From NCBI GenBank assembly GCA_048976805.1, contig JBHGUR010000109.1:1-19248 (forward strand): a stretch of DNA of 19,248 nucleotides, in the 5' to 3' direction. A program made the translations under genes and the position numbers. Below the pieces are notes generated by a model, which did no database searches, was not told the DNA's origin, and saw only the letters and a list, made by a program, of their open reading frames with translations. Below, one piece after another: positions 13,176 through 19,248 of this stretch (positions are counted from its first letter, which is position 1; each line of letters begins with the position of its first letter). This DNA comes from Ectobacillus sp048976805. GTDB lineage: Bacteria > Bacillota > Bacilli > Bacillales > Bacillaceae_G.

Positions 13176-15557
13176 TTAATTACGTAATGGTTTTCCTTTT
13201 ACAAGCATATGCTGCATTCTTTCCTGGGACTTTCTTTCGCTGACCAAACTTAAAAACGCCTCGCGTTCCAAATCCAATAAATACTGCTCATCAACTTCCG
13301 TTCCGTACGGCACTTTACCGCCGGCGATTACATAAGCGAGCTTTTTCGCAATCGCTAAATCATGCTCGGAAATATAGCCTGATAAATGCATTGCTTGCGC
13401 GCCCAGCACCAATGTTGCATATCCTGTTTCGCCGACAACCGGTATCTTTTTGCGAACTGGCGCTTTATAGCCTGCCTCGTATAACGCAAGCGCCTTTTGC
13501 TTTGCATCATATAACAGGTGGTCGCCGTTAACGCTAATGCCGTCTTTATCTCCCAAGAAGTTGTTTGCAAACGCTTCCTGTGCGGAAGTGGAAACCTTCG
13601 CCATCGCGATTGTTTCAAACACCTTATTCGCTACCTTTTGCAAGTCATACTCCACACCTTTTGGCATTTTGCTTAGGTACTTCATATACAATTCTTTATT
13701 TCCGCCGCCGCCTGGAATTAAGCCAACGCCGACCTCTACTAGCCCCATATACGTTTCGCTTGCTGCTTGGATGCTGGCCGCCGGCAGGCAAATCTCCGCT
13801 CCGCCGCCAAGCGTCATCCCATACGGCGCAGCAACAACCGGCTTAGAGCTGTATTTGATTTTCATCATCGCGTTCTGAAATTGCCGTACAACCCAGTCAA
13901 TTTCAAAATAGTTATCATCCTGCGCTTCCATTAAAATCATGGCAAGATTTGCGCCAACGCAGAAGTTTTTGGACTGGTTGCCGATAACAAGCCCTTTATA
14001 ATTGCGCTCTACTTCATCGACCGCGTAATTGATCATCTGGATAATATCCATTCCGATTGCGTTATTCGGGGAATGGAATTCTAAACAAAGCACGCCGTCC
14101 CCTAAATCGATTAAGCTGGCGCCGCTGTTTTTCTTAATAACGCCATTCTTCTCTTTAAGCTGCTTTAAGCTGATTGCTTTTTTGTTTCGCTCCAAAAGCT
14201 TATATTCACCGCTGTCATAATAATACACTTCACCGTTTTCACGTTTATAGAAGGCTTCAAAGCCCTTTTCTAGCATCTCTTGTACCCATGCCGGAACGGT
14301 TAACCCGCTTTCTTCCATTTTCTCCGCCGCTTTGCGCACACTGATTGCATCCCATGTTTCAAACGGGCCGTACTCCCAGCCAAAGCCCCATTTCATCGCA
14401 TTGTCAATGGCGACAATATTGTCGGCTATTTCTTTATGAAGTTTGGCCGAATATAGCAGCGTTGGCGCCAAAATGTTCCAAAGCAGCGCACCGGCGCGGT
14501 CTTTCGCGTATACGAGCGTTTTTAACTTATTGGATAATCCTTTTTCTTGTTTGCTTAATTCTATGGAAGGCGCTTTTAACTTTTTACGGGGTTCATATTG
14601 TAATGTTTCGGGGTTAAGTTCTAAGATGTCTTTGCCTTGCTTTAAGAAAAAGCCTTGGCCGCTCTTGCTTCCGAGCCATTTTCTTTCCAGCATGACGTGC
14701 AAAAAGGCCGGTACATTGAAGATTTCACGTTCTTCTTCCTGCACGTTTTCATATACGTTGTTGGCAACGTGAACAAATGTATCTAGTCCGACTACATCCA
14801 AAGTACGGAATGTTGCGCTTTTTGGGCGCCCGATTAGCGGTCCTGTGACAGAGTCAACTTCTCCAACGGTATAGCCGTTTTTAAGCATCTCCTGCAATGT
14901 CACAAGCAAGCCGTATGTACCGATGCGGTTGCCGATAAAGTTTGGTGTATCCTTTGCGATTACAACGCCTTTTCCAAGCACATCTTCTCCAAAGGTTTTC
15001 ATAAACTCGAGCACCTGCAGATCTGTGTCCTGCGTTGGAATGATTTCTAAAAGCTTCAAATAGCGAGGCGGATTGAAAAAATGGGTGCCTAAAAAGTGCT
15101 TGCGAAAATCCTCTGAACGTCCCTCCGCCATTTTTTCCACTGAAATGCCAGACGTATTCGAGCTAACGATTGCCCCCTGCTTGCGGACCGCATCAATGCG
15201 TGCAAATACTTGCTTCTTTATATCGAGGTTTTCCACAACTACTTCGATAATCCAGTCAACATCCTTAAGCCGGTCCATATCATCTTCCATATTGCCCGCT
15301 TCAATCAGTGCAGCATTTTCTTTCGAAGTAAGAGGAGCCGGCTTTTGTTTAAACAGCTTTTGAATTGCAGCCGTGCTAAAGCGGTTGCGAACCTCTTTGT
15401 CCTCCAGCGTAAGCCCTTTTGCTTCCTCTTCTGGTGTAAGCGTTTTCGGAACAATGTCTAAAAGCAATGTTGGAATTCCGATATTGGCCAGATGCGCCGC
15501 AATCCCCGAGCCCATAACCCCGGATCCGAGAACGGCTGCCTTTCTAATTTGAAACAT
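13176..15557 (-). CDS. fadN: 3-hydroxyacyl-CoA dehydrogenase / enoyl-CoA hydratase
   Basis: A 793-residue two-domain enzyme, close to B. subtilis FadN (YusL). The dehydrogenase comes first: NAD-binding loop GSGVMGSG (11-18), SNTSG (143-147) and the catalytic pair His159 (HFFNPP) and Glu171. A linker follows to about residue 480. The C-terminal crotonase domain has GGGAE (584-588) with Glu588, and Glu608 before the PGGGG loop, matching the two catalytic glutamates of enoyl-CoA hydratase. This order is the reverse of E. coli FadB. It is the first gene of the operon, and a FadR-type operator lies 22 bases upstream of the ATG at 15557 (site AAGGAGGAGAATGGA). An out-of-frame ATG five bases upstream is ignored. 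Confidence 0.96.
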   Translation of the reverse strand: MFQIRKAAVLGSGVMGSGIAAHLANIGIPTLLLDIVPKTLTPEEEAKGLTLEDKEVRNRFSTAAIQKLFKQKPAPLTSKENAALIEAGNMEDDMDRLKDVDWIIEVVVENLDIKKQVFARIDAVRKQGAIVSSNTSGISVEKMAEGRSEDFRKHFLGTHFFNPPRYLKLLEIIPTQDTDLQVLEFMKTFGEDVLGKGVVIAKDTPNFIGNRIGTYGLLVTLQEMLKNGYTVGEVDSVTGPLIGRPKSATFRTLDVVGLDTFVHVANNVYENVQEEEREIFNVPAFLHVMLERKWLGSKSGQGFFLKQGKDILELNPETLQYEPRKKLKAPSIELSKQEKGLSNKLKTLVYAKDRAGALLWNILAPTLLYSAKLHKEIADNIVAIDNAMKWGFGWEYGPFETWDAISVRKAAEKMEESGLTVPAWVQEMLEKGFEAFYKRENGEVYYYDSGEYKLLERNKKAISLKQLKEKNGVIKKNSGASLIDLGDGVLCLEFHSPNNAIGMDIIQMINYAVDEVERNYKGLVIGNQSKNFCVGANLAMILMEAQDDNYFEIDWVVRQFQNAMMKIKYSSKPVVAAPYGMTLGGGAEICLPAASIQAASETYMGLVEVGVGLIPGGGGNKELYMKYLSKMPKGVEYDLQKVANKVFETIAMAKVSTSAQEAFANNFLGDKDGISVNGDHLLYDAKQKALALYEAGYKAPVRKKIPVVGETGYATLVLGAQAMHLSGYISEHDLAIAKKLAYVIAGGKVPYGTEVDEQYLLDLEREAFLSLVSERKSQERMQHMLVKGKPLRN

Positions 15558-15578
15558 TCCATTCTCCTCCTTAAATTC

Positions 15579-15598
15579 TTGAATGAATCCTCATTCAA
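15579..15598. promoter_or_regulatory. FadR-type operator of the fadNAE operon
   Basis: TTGAATGA (15579-15586) and TCATTCAA (15591-15598) form a perfect 8+4+8 inverted repeat that fits the Bacillus FadR (TetR family) box, TGAATGA-N4-TCATTCA. FadR represses beta-oxidation genes until long-chain acyl-CoA binds it. A second, decayed site begins ATGAATGA at 15624-15631 with a poor right arm. Confidence 0.88.
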
Positions 15599-15645
15599 TT
15601 TTATGGCAAAACTATTGTAAGGCATGAATGAGTCCTCTATTAACA

Positions 15646-15674
15646 AATATATGATATTGATTAAATTTTCGCAA
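15646..15674 (-). promoter_or_regulatory. Candidate sigma-A promoter of fadN
   Basis: On the minus strand TTGCGA (15674-15669) and TATATT (15651-15646) are 17 bases apart. Transcription would begin near 15639, within the decayed second FadR site, and the intact FadR box would lie in the leader. Boxes match 4/6 and 5/6. Confidence 0.45.
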
Positions 15675-15685
15675 TAAATTTAATA
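15657..15685 (+). promoter_or_regulatory. Candidate promoter of yuzL
   Basis: TTGATT (15657-15662) and TTAATA (15680-15685) with a 17-base spacer, opposed to and overlapping the fadN promoter. The stretch is so AT-rich that chance matches are likely, hence low confidence. A sporulation sigma factor cannot be excluded. Confidence 0.3.
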
Positions 15686-15753
15686 ATAAAAATTAATCGA
15701 CAAAATTATTTTTTTTTCATTGCGGAAATGCTACTACAGTGGAGGTGAAAACG

Positions 15754-15900
15754 ATGGGAAGATTAAAAGGAAACCCTTCTAAAGGCGGCGTGAGCGCCGC
15801 AAGCGTAACGGGAAATGCCGGCCCAGGCAACGGCCCGACGGAAAAAGGCCGTCAAGGCAATAATCAGCAGTACAAAAAACAAAACATGGGTGAAAAATAA
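15754..15900 (+). CDS. yuzL: YuzL-family small protein
   Basis: A 48-residue, glycine-, asparagine- and lysine-rich protein beginning MGRLKGNPSKGGVSAASV and ending KKQNMGEK. The ribosome binding site GGAGGTGAAAACG precedes ATG 15754. It fits the YuzL-like family of Bacillaceae, and its place next to fadN is the same as in B. subtilis, where yuzL lies between yusL (fadN) and yusM. The composition is disordered and hydrophilic, much like small spore proteins, but the function is unknown. It reads away from fadN. Confidence 0.85.
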   Translation: MGRLKGNPSKGGVSAASVTGNAGPGNGPTEKGRQGNNQQYKKQNMGEK

Positions 15901-16009
15901 GCTTTCCCTACTACAAATAAGGGGCGGAGCATGCCATAATGAAATGCAGCCACTGCTATTTGCAGGGCCGCTTCGCCCTTTCCAATCTGTACATAAAAGA
16001 GGTTGTATC

Positions 16010-16843
16010 ATGAATAAGAAACAAACGCTTATAATTAGTATCGCCCTTGTCCTTGCCGCGCTTTTTTTCGCGTTGGACCAAAAGCCCGAGGAAACAAGCG
16101 CGCAAACTTCCCAGCCCGATATATACGGGAAATATGGCGTTACAATTGATGCCAAGACGGGAGAAGTATTATATGGAAAAGAGGAATATTCCCCCGCTCC
16201 TCCCGCAAGCCTGACAAAAATGATGACTGCCCTTTTGCTTCTTGAAAAAGTAAAACCGGATGAGAAAATTGCCATTACCCGGCACGCGCTCAATACGGAA
16301 GACCATACAAGCAAAATTATGCTAAAAGCAGGCGAGACATTAGCGCGCGATGAAGCATTGAAGCTGCTGCTTACCATTAGCGCCGACGTTGTTGCCGAAT
16401 CAATTGCTGAACATATTGCTGGCTCGAAGGAAAAATTCACGAAGCTCATGAACAAGCGCGCGCAAGAGCTCGGGGCAAAGCATACATCGTTTCGCAACGC
16501 CAGCGGCGCGGACGCATTCGGACATAAAGCTTCCGCCTATGACCTGGCGCTAATTACAAAGGAAGCCATTAAACATCCGCAAGTGCTGGACTGCATGAAT
16601 ACTATTACTACCGCCGTCCGCACCTCGCACCAGCATAAAGAAATTACAAATGCGGGACGAAAAGAACTGTACAATGACCCGTATGCAATTGCAAGCAAAA
16701 GCGGCCATACAAGTTCCGCCGGCCACACACTCGTAACAGTGGACGAAAAAGACGGCCGCAGAATCATCAGTGTCGTTTTAAAATCAGACAAAAAGCATCT
16801 ATATAAAGATGCCGCCCATATAGCCCATTATTTCCTCAAATAA
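16010..16843 (+). CDS. D-alanyl-D-alanine carboxypeptidase-like protein (peptidase S11)
   Basis: A 277-residue secreted or membrane-anchored low-molecular-weight penicillin-binding protein. Residues 5-22 are a hydrophobic signal or anchor segment (TLIISIALVLAALFFA). The catalytic SxxK is intact (Ser67 and Lys70 in PASLTKMMTA), and the third motif is Lys230-Ser-Gly in SKSGHTSSAGHTLV. The second motif, normally SxN, reads Ser124-Ala-Asp126 (TISADVVAESIAEH), an Asn to Asp change. It lacks the C-terminal beta domain and amphipathic anchor of full DacA/DacF proteins. Start: ATG at 16010 behind AAAGAGGTTGTATC; the frame is open further upstream but overlaps yuzL. The expected role is trimming of peptidoglycan stem peptides; activity is uncertain given the changed motif. 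Confidence 0.88.
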   Translation: MNKKQTLIISIALVLAALFFALDQKPEETSAQTSQPDIYGKYGVTIDAKTGEVLYGKEEYSPAPPASLTKMMTALLLLEKVKPDEKIAITRHALNTEDHTSKIMLKAGETLARDEALKLLLTISADVVAESIAEHIAGSKEKFTKLMNKRAQELGAKHTSFRNASGADAFGHKASAYDLALITKEAIKHPQVLDCMNTITTAVRTSHQHKEITNAGRKELYNDPYAIASKSGHTSSAGHTLVTVDEKDGRRIISVVLKSDKKHLYKDAAHIAHYFLK

Positions 16844-16893
16844 CTGCGCCGCTATATTTTCCTTATATTTCGGGTACGCTAACACCGATACGG

Positions 16894-16926
16894 AAAAAGG
16901 AGGGGGGTCAAGATGAACCCCCTCCT
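16894..16926 (-). terminator. Rho-independent terminator downstream of fadM
   Basis: GGAGGGGG (16899-16906) and CCCCCTCC (16918-16925) form an 8 bp stem, with one more A-T pair and an 11-base loop. On the minus strand it is followed by TTTTTCC. It lies about 115 bases beyond the fadM stop, after the tandem repeats, so the repeats would be in the fadM transcript. Confidence 0.8.
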
Positions 16927-17050
16927 CAACTTCAATGGAATCCGGCGGCTTTTAAGGATAATCCGGCCGATTCTAGCAATAATCCGGCGGTTTTTCCCTA
17001 TAATCCGGCCAATTTGGGCAGTAATCCGGCCAACCTGCCTTATCTTTTAA
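16913..17050 (+). CDS. Possible heptad-repeat peptide encoded by the tandem array (45 aa)
   Basis: An open frame from ATG 16913 to TAA 17050 reads through all five 21-base repeats without a stop. It gives a basic, hydrophobic peptide of seven-residue units (IRRLLRI, IRPILAI, IRRFFPI, IRPIWAV, IRPTCLI). AAGGAGG lies upstream, but this sequence is also the stem of the fadM terminator, so the site would be hidden in a hairpin, and the end overlaps fadM antisense by 11 bases. No promoter is evident. Because 21 is a multiple of three, a repeat array keeps any open frame open, so this may be chance. Confidence 0.2.
   Translation: MNPLLNFNGIRRLLRIIRPILAIIRRFFPIIRPIWAVIRPTCLIF
16939..17040. repeat. 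Five 21 bp tandem repeats between fadM and its terminator
   Basis: Units begin AATCCGGC at 16939, 16960, 16981, 17002 and 17023, exactly 21 bases apart; the last is cut to 18 bases by the fadM stop codon. The first ten bases (AATCCGGCGG or AATCCGGCCR) are conserved and the other eleven vary freely. It is not CRISPR-like: the conserved part is too short and the period too small. Confidence 0.9.
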
Positions 17051-17957
17051 AAATCCCCTTTAATACAAAGGCGACGTTGGCCGGGCGCTCCGCCAAACGG
17101 CGCATGAAGTAGCCATACCAATCATTCCCATATGGCACATACACCCGCATTTTATAGCCTTCCTTGGCAAGCTCAAGCTGCCGTTCCGGACGGATTCCAT
17201 ATAGCATTTGAAATTCAAAGCGGTCATGCGGAATATGATATTCTTTTACAAGCTCCTTCGTATATGAAATAATCGCTTCATCGTGCGTGGCAATTGCCGT
17301 ATAGTTGCCGTTTAACAAATGTGTTTTAATGATTTTTTTAAAATTCTCATCCACATCTTGCTTATTCGGAAATGCCACCTCTGGTGATTCTTTATATGCT
17401 CCTTTTACAAGGCGGAGATTCGGTCTGTAGCGGTTTAAATCATCAATGTCCTTTTCAGCGCGGTATAAATAAGCTTGAATGACCGTACCAACATTATCAT
17501 ACTCCTCTTTTAATAACTTAAAAATGTCCAACGTTTTTTGGCAGCGCGAATAATCCTCCATATCGATTGTGACGAACACGCCGTTTTCCTTGGCAGCCTG
17601 CAGAATACGGCGCATATTATTCATAACAAGGTTTTCCGATATATCCAGCCCCATTGAAGTCATCTTTAACGATAACTGCGCATTTAACTGCTCACGACCA
17701 ATCGCCCGGATTGCTTCTATCGAATGATTGGCCATTTCAACTGCTTCCTTCTCGTTATCAACAAATTCCCCTAAATAATCGATAGTAACGGCCAAGTTCT
17801 TCTTATTTAAATCTTTAATTACCTGTACAGCCAAATCTATCGTTTCCCCTGCCACAAAGCGGGAAGCCCCAAAACGCAAGCCATATCGCTTCGCTAACTT
17901 TGTAAGCGCTTTATTTTTTGATAAAAATAAAAATGAGTTACGCATAAGCTGTTCCAT
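17040..17957 (-). CDS. fadM: Proline dehydrogenase (FadM/YusM type)
   Basis: A 305-residue FAD-dependent proline dehydrogenase converting proline to pyrroline-5-carboxylate. Barrel and FAD motifs are visible: SLKMTSMGLD, VTIDMEDYSR, IQAYLYRAEKD, LRLVKGAYKE, IATHDE, FEFQMLYGIRPERQ, and the substrate-binding end YFMRRLAERPANV. It closely resembles B. subtilis YusM, also found next to the fad operon there (E. coli fadM is unrelated). Start: ATG at 17957 behind GGGGTGGAGTGT; ATG 17945 matches the B. subtilis start better, and an in-frame ATG at 18056, near the transcription start, would add 33 residues. The gene has its own promoter at 18078-18086 and terminates at 16894-16926 after the tandem repeats. 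Confidence 0.93.
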   Translation of the reverse strand: MEQLMRNSFLFLSKNKALTKLAKRYGLRFGASRFVAGETIDLAVQVIKDLNKKNLAVTIDYLGEFVDNEKEAVEMANHSIEAIRAIGREQLNAQLSLKMTSMGLDISENLVMNNMRRILQAAKENGVFVTIDMEDYSRCQKTLDIFKLLKEEYDNVGTVIQAYLYRAEKDIDDLNRYRPNLRLVKGAYKESPEVAFPNKQDVDENFKKIIKTHLLNGNYTAIATHDEAIISYTKELVKEYHIPHDRFEFQMLYGIRPERQLELAKEGYKMRVYVPYGNDWYGYFMRRLAERPANVAFVLKGIFKR

Positions 17958-18077
17958 ACACTCCACCCCTACACAAATATTATCTCTATTACCTCGCTTA
18001 CGGCCCCATTGACTCCCCAGAAGGAGCACGGTATAAATTCCCTCTGAATCTAGCATTCTAAAGGGCCTCTATACTAA

Positions 18078-18086
18078 ATTATATCA
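18078..18086 (-). promoter_or_regulatory. Extended -10 promoter of fadM
   Basis: On the minus strand TGATATAAT (18086-18078) is a perfect extended -10 (TGn followed by TATAAT). The -35 is poor (TGTCAA at 17-base spacing), which extended -10 promoters tolerate. Transcription would start near 18071, about 15 bases before the alternative ATG at 18056. No FadR-type box is seen here. Confidence 0.6.
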
Positions 18087-18111
18087 CTTTTTAAAACCAT
18101 TTGACACAACT

Positions 18112-18144
18112 GAAAAAAGAGCCGCTCTCCTTTTGAGAAGCGGC
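18112..18144 (-). terminator. Rho-independent terminator of the DUF2573-like gene
   Basis: On the minus strand GCCGCTTCTC (18144-18135) pairs with GGAGAGCGGC (18130-18121) with one bulged base and an AAAA loop. It is followed by TTTTTT (18118-18113) and lies 8 bases past the stop codon. A T run on the other side would also allow rightward termination. Confidence 0.82.
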
Positions 18145-18151
18145 CTGATTT

Positions 18152-18397
18152 TTAACGTTTCGCACGATGCTGCTCATTCATCTGCTTAATTTCCGCAATA
18201 AGGTTCATCATGCTTTGTTTTGCATCCGGGTATGTGTCGTTCCAATGCTTCACAAGCGCTGGCATTGACTTTGCAATATAGGAGTAGAGCGCCCACATCT
18301 GTACTTTTTCTTTTAACTGTTCATCGCTTTCGCCAAGCAATAGTTCCGTATACTTCTCCAAAAGGCCATCGAATTGCTCTTGAAATTTTTGGTCCAC
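18152..18397 (-). CDS. Small cytoplasmic protein resembling DUF2573 (YusU)
   Basis: An 81-residue, mostly helical protein (FQEQFDGLLEKYTELLLGES ... KVQMWALYSYIAKSMPALVKH ... YPDAKQSMMNLIAEIKQMNE). It resembles what I remember of B. subtilis YusU (DUF2573); the function is unknown. The start codon is GTG at 18397, supported by AGGAGGGGAGCAA seven bases before it. It lies 73 bases after the YqgV-like gene on the same strand and is closed by its own terminator at 18112-18144. There is no signal peptide or membrane segment. Confidence 0.75.
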   Translation of the reverse strand: MDQKFQEQFDGLLEKYTELLLGESDEQLKEKVQMWALYSYIAKSMPALVKHWNDTYPDAKQSMMNLIAEIKQMNEQHRAKR

Positions 18398-18470
18398 TTG
18401 CTCCCCTCCTCCCGTTCAATTCTTATGCTCACTGTAAAAAACAAATTCATTCCATACAAATGATGGACGA

Positions 18471-18776
18471 TTAGTCAAGCTTCGATTGTACAGACTTCAG
18501 CTTTGCCTCCATTGTGCTTTCTTTATCGCGGCGGTCATCGATGCGGATTGTCGTCGCGACGCGCGCCGCTCCTTTTGCAAACGGCACTTCATGCATTTGT
18601 TGGATTAGCTCCAATAACACCGGCAGTTCGCCCTCAATAATTGTATTCATCGGTGTCAGCCTGTATTTCACGCGATCCGCGTTTTGCTCCAATACTTTAT
18701 GTATTTGCGCCACATATTCGCTTACGCTCGTTGTTCCTGTACCGATTGGAATAATGCTTACATCAACAATTGCCAT
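18471..18776 (-). CDS. MTH1187/YqgV family thiamine-binding-type protein
   Basis: A 101-residue protein of the MTH1187/YkoF-like family (COG0011, formerly DUF77), as B. subtilis YqgV. These are ferredoxin-like proteins that form oligomers, and several bind thiamine. The family pattern is clear: an initial strand MAIVDVSIIPIGTGTTSVSEYV, then YRLTPMNTIIEG, and the strand with RVATTIRIDDRRDK. Start: ATG at 18776 behind AGGAGGAAAACGCA. No thiamine biosynthesis gene or TPP riboswitch is seen nearby, so ligand binding is inferred from the family only. It may be cotranscribed with the DUF2573-like gene. Confidence 0.85.
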   Translation of the reverse strand: MAIVDVSIIPIGTGTTSVSEYVAQIHKVLEQNADRVKYRLTPMNTIIEGELPVLLELIQQMHEVPFAKGAARVATTIRIDDRRDKESTMEAKLKSVQSKLD

Positions 18777-18960
18777 TGCGTTTTCCTCCTAAACAGTTTT
18801 CCCATCTATTGTAGCGCACTCATTCCATAAAGAAAATTCGCCAATTTATTTGTCTGCTATATATTACATACACATTCATAACTGTTTCACTTTCGTAATA
18901 TTTGTGACACAAACGTAACATAAAGTCACGTTATAGACAATAGCATTTTTTTAATTTCTT
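18777..18960. other. Leader region upstream of the YqgV-like gene
   Basis: First half of a 355-base stretch (18777-19131) without a confident gene; the second half is the MITE-like copy B and its flank. AT-rich DNA that must hold the promoter of the leftward gene. I see only weak candidates, such as TGAAAC and TAATAT 17 bases apart on the minus strand (about 18891-18863), so I do not call one. GTGAC and GTCAC arms around 18905-18930 may form a weak palindrome. Confidence 0.35.
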
Positions 18961-19087
18961 GGCTCTGTTAAAGGCTAATGTTAATTTGGAACGAAAGGCG
19001 GCGGCTCCAGCGGGAAAAGCGGCTCGGCCCCGCCCGCAAAAAGCGTCCGCCTGTAGTGGAACATCAACAATCGAGTTTAACAGAGAC
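18961..19087. mobile_element. MITE-like element, copy B
   Basis: A second copy of the element at 1581-1725, in the same orientation. It starts with the identical 12 bases GGCTCTGTTAAA and ends TTTAACAGAGAC (19076-19087), one mismatch in the inverted repeat. The two copies share long stretches such as GGAACGAAAGGCG, CCAGCGGGAAAAGCGGCTC and GCGTCCGCCTGTAGTGGAA. Copy B lacks about 18 bases of AT-rich sequence after the left end, giving 127 bp. The flanks (AATTTCTT and ATCCATGC) are not a duplication, so this copy is older or was rearranged. Confidence 0.75.
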
Positions 19088-19131
19088 ATCCATGCAAGAA
19101 TATAACTCGCACCACGATAGATAAAAAATTT

Positions 19132-19248
19132 TTATTTTTTAGGGTAGGCCGATGTTGATTTTGATATCACGTACGTCTGTACATCACGGCTATGCAGACA
19201 TTGCAACCCGCACTTATCTTCTCCCTCTGGTTTTCCTTTGGACGAGGC
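19132..19248 (-). CDS. Possible C-terminal end of an unidentified leftward gene
   Basis: From the window edge a minus-strand frame stays open for 38 codons to a TAA at 19134-19132, ending DVQTYVISKSTSAYPKK. I do not recognise it. A second frame is also open for 26 codons, so an open frame of this length is not strong evidence, and no terminator hairpin follows. The stretch may simply be non-coding. Confidence 0.2.
   Translation of the reverse strand, partial: ASSKGKPEGEDKCGLQCLHSRDVQTYVISKSTSAYPKK

Noticed and set aside
15763..16497. Leftward open frame (244 codons) opposite yuzL and the carboxypeptidase
   Set aside because: The opposite strand carries a signal peptide plus SxxK and KSG motifs and a proper ribosome binding site; the leftward frame shows only serine-rich low-complexity text typical of antisense.
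16939..17040. Tandem array considered as a CRISPR
   Set aside because: The conserved segment is about 10 bases with 11-base variable parts; CRISPR repeats and spacers are two to four times longer, and no cas gene is present.
18777..18960. TPP riboswitch in front of the YqgV-like gene
   Set aside because: I looked for the conserved thi-box motifs because of the family's thiamine link and saw none in this leader.
19144..19197. Possible third repeat or small hairpin (GTCTG/CAGAC arms and the phrase GATGTTGATTTTGAT shared with copy A)
   Set aside because: The shared phrase is only about 15 AT-rich bases and the arms are 5 bp; too weak to claim another element.

Overview
The window looks like chromosomal DNA of a low-to-medium GC spore-forming Bacillaceae member. 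Strong AGGAGG-type ribosome binding sites are everywhere, and the gene set matches the Bacillus subtilis yus region: gcvH, yusI, fadE-fadA-fadN, yuzL and fadM/yusM, in that relative order. All function calls come from reading motifs and from memory of the families; no search was run.

Layout: (1) 1-1750 holds the start of an unidentified leftward gene, an orphan structure resembling an IS200/IS605 right end, gcvH and yusI (leftward), then a gene-free stretch with two interspersed repeat elements. One is a folded ~155 bp element. The other is a 145 bp MITE-like element with 12 bp terminal inverted repeats and a perfect 8 bp target duplication. (2) 1751-1909 is a small unidentified gene next to a shared terminator. 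(3) 1950-8837 is an eight-gene leftward operon for beta-linked disaccharides: bglC (GH1) - licB (IIB) - licC (IIC) - small unknown gene - ROK sugar kinase - licA (IIA) - chbG-type deacetylase - licH-type GH4 phospho-glucosidase. A divergent RpiR-family regulator lies at 9120-9848. The 282 bp between them carries three palindromes and a CcpA cre site that fits the consensus fully. (4) 10089-15557 is the fatty acid beta-oxidation operon fadN-fadA-fadE (leftward), with a FadR-type operator upstream. (5) 15754-16843 holds yuzL and a D-Ala-D-Ala carboxypeptidase-like protein (rightward). (6) 16894-18083 holds fadM (proline dehydrogenase, leftward), its promoter and terminator, and five 21 bp tandem repeats. 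(7) 18152-18776 holds a DUF2573-like protein and an MTH1187/YqgV family protein (leftward). (8) The last 470 bases hold a second copy of the MITE-like repeat and possibly the tail of an unidentified leftward gene.

How the genes work together: the PTS (LicB/LicC/LicA) imports and phosphorylates beta-disaccharides. The GH1 and GH4 enzymes split the phosphorylated sugars. The ChbG-type enzyme would allow N-acetylated (chitobiose-like) substrates to be used, and the ROK kinase could recover the unphosphorylated sugar released by cleavage. This sugar island sits between yusI and fadE, which I remember as near neighbours in B. subtilis, so it looks like an insertion into a conserved backbone. The most interesting unexplained items are the repeat elements, the 21 bp tandem array that reads as a stop-free heptad peptide, the small unknown protein inside the sugar operon, and the operator architecture between rpiR and bglC.
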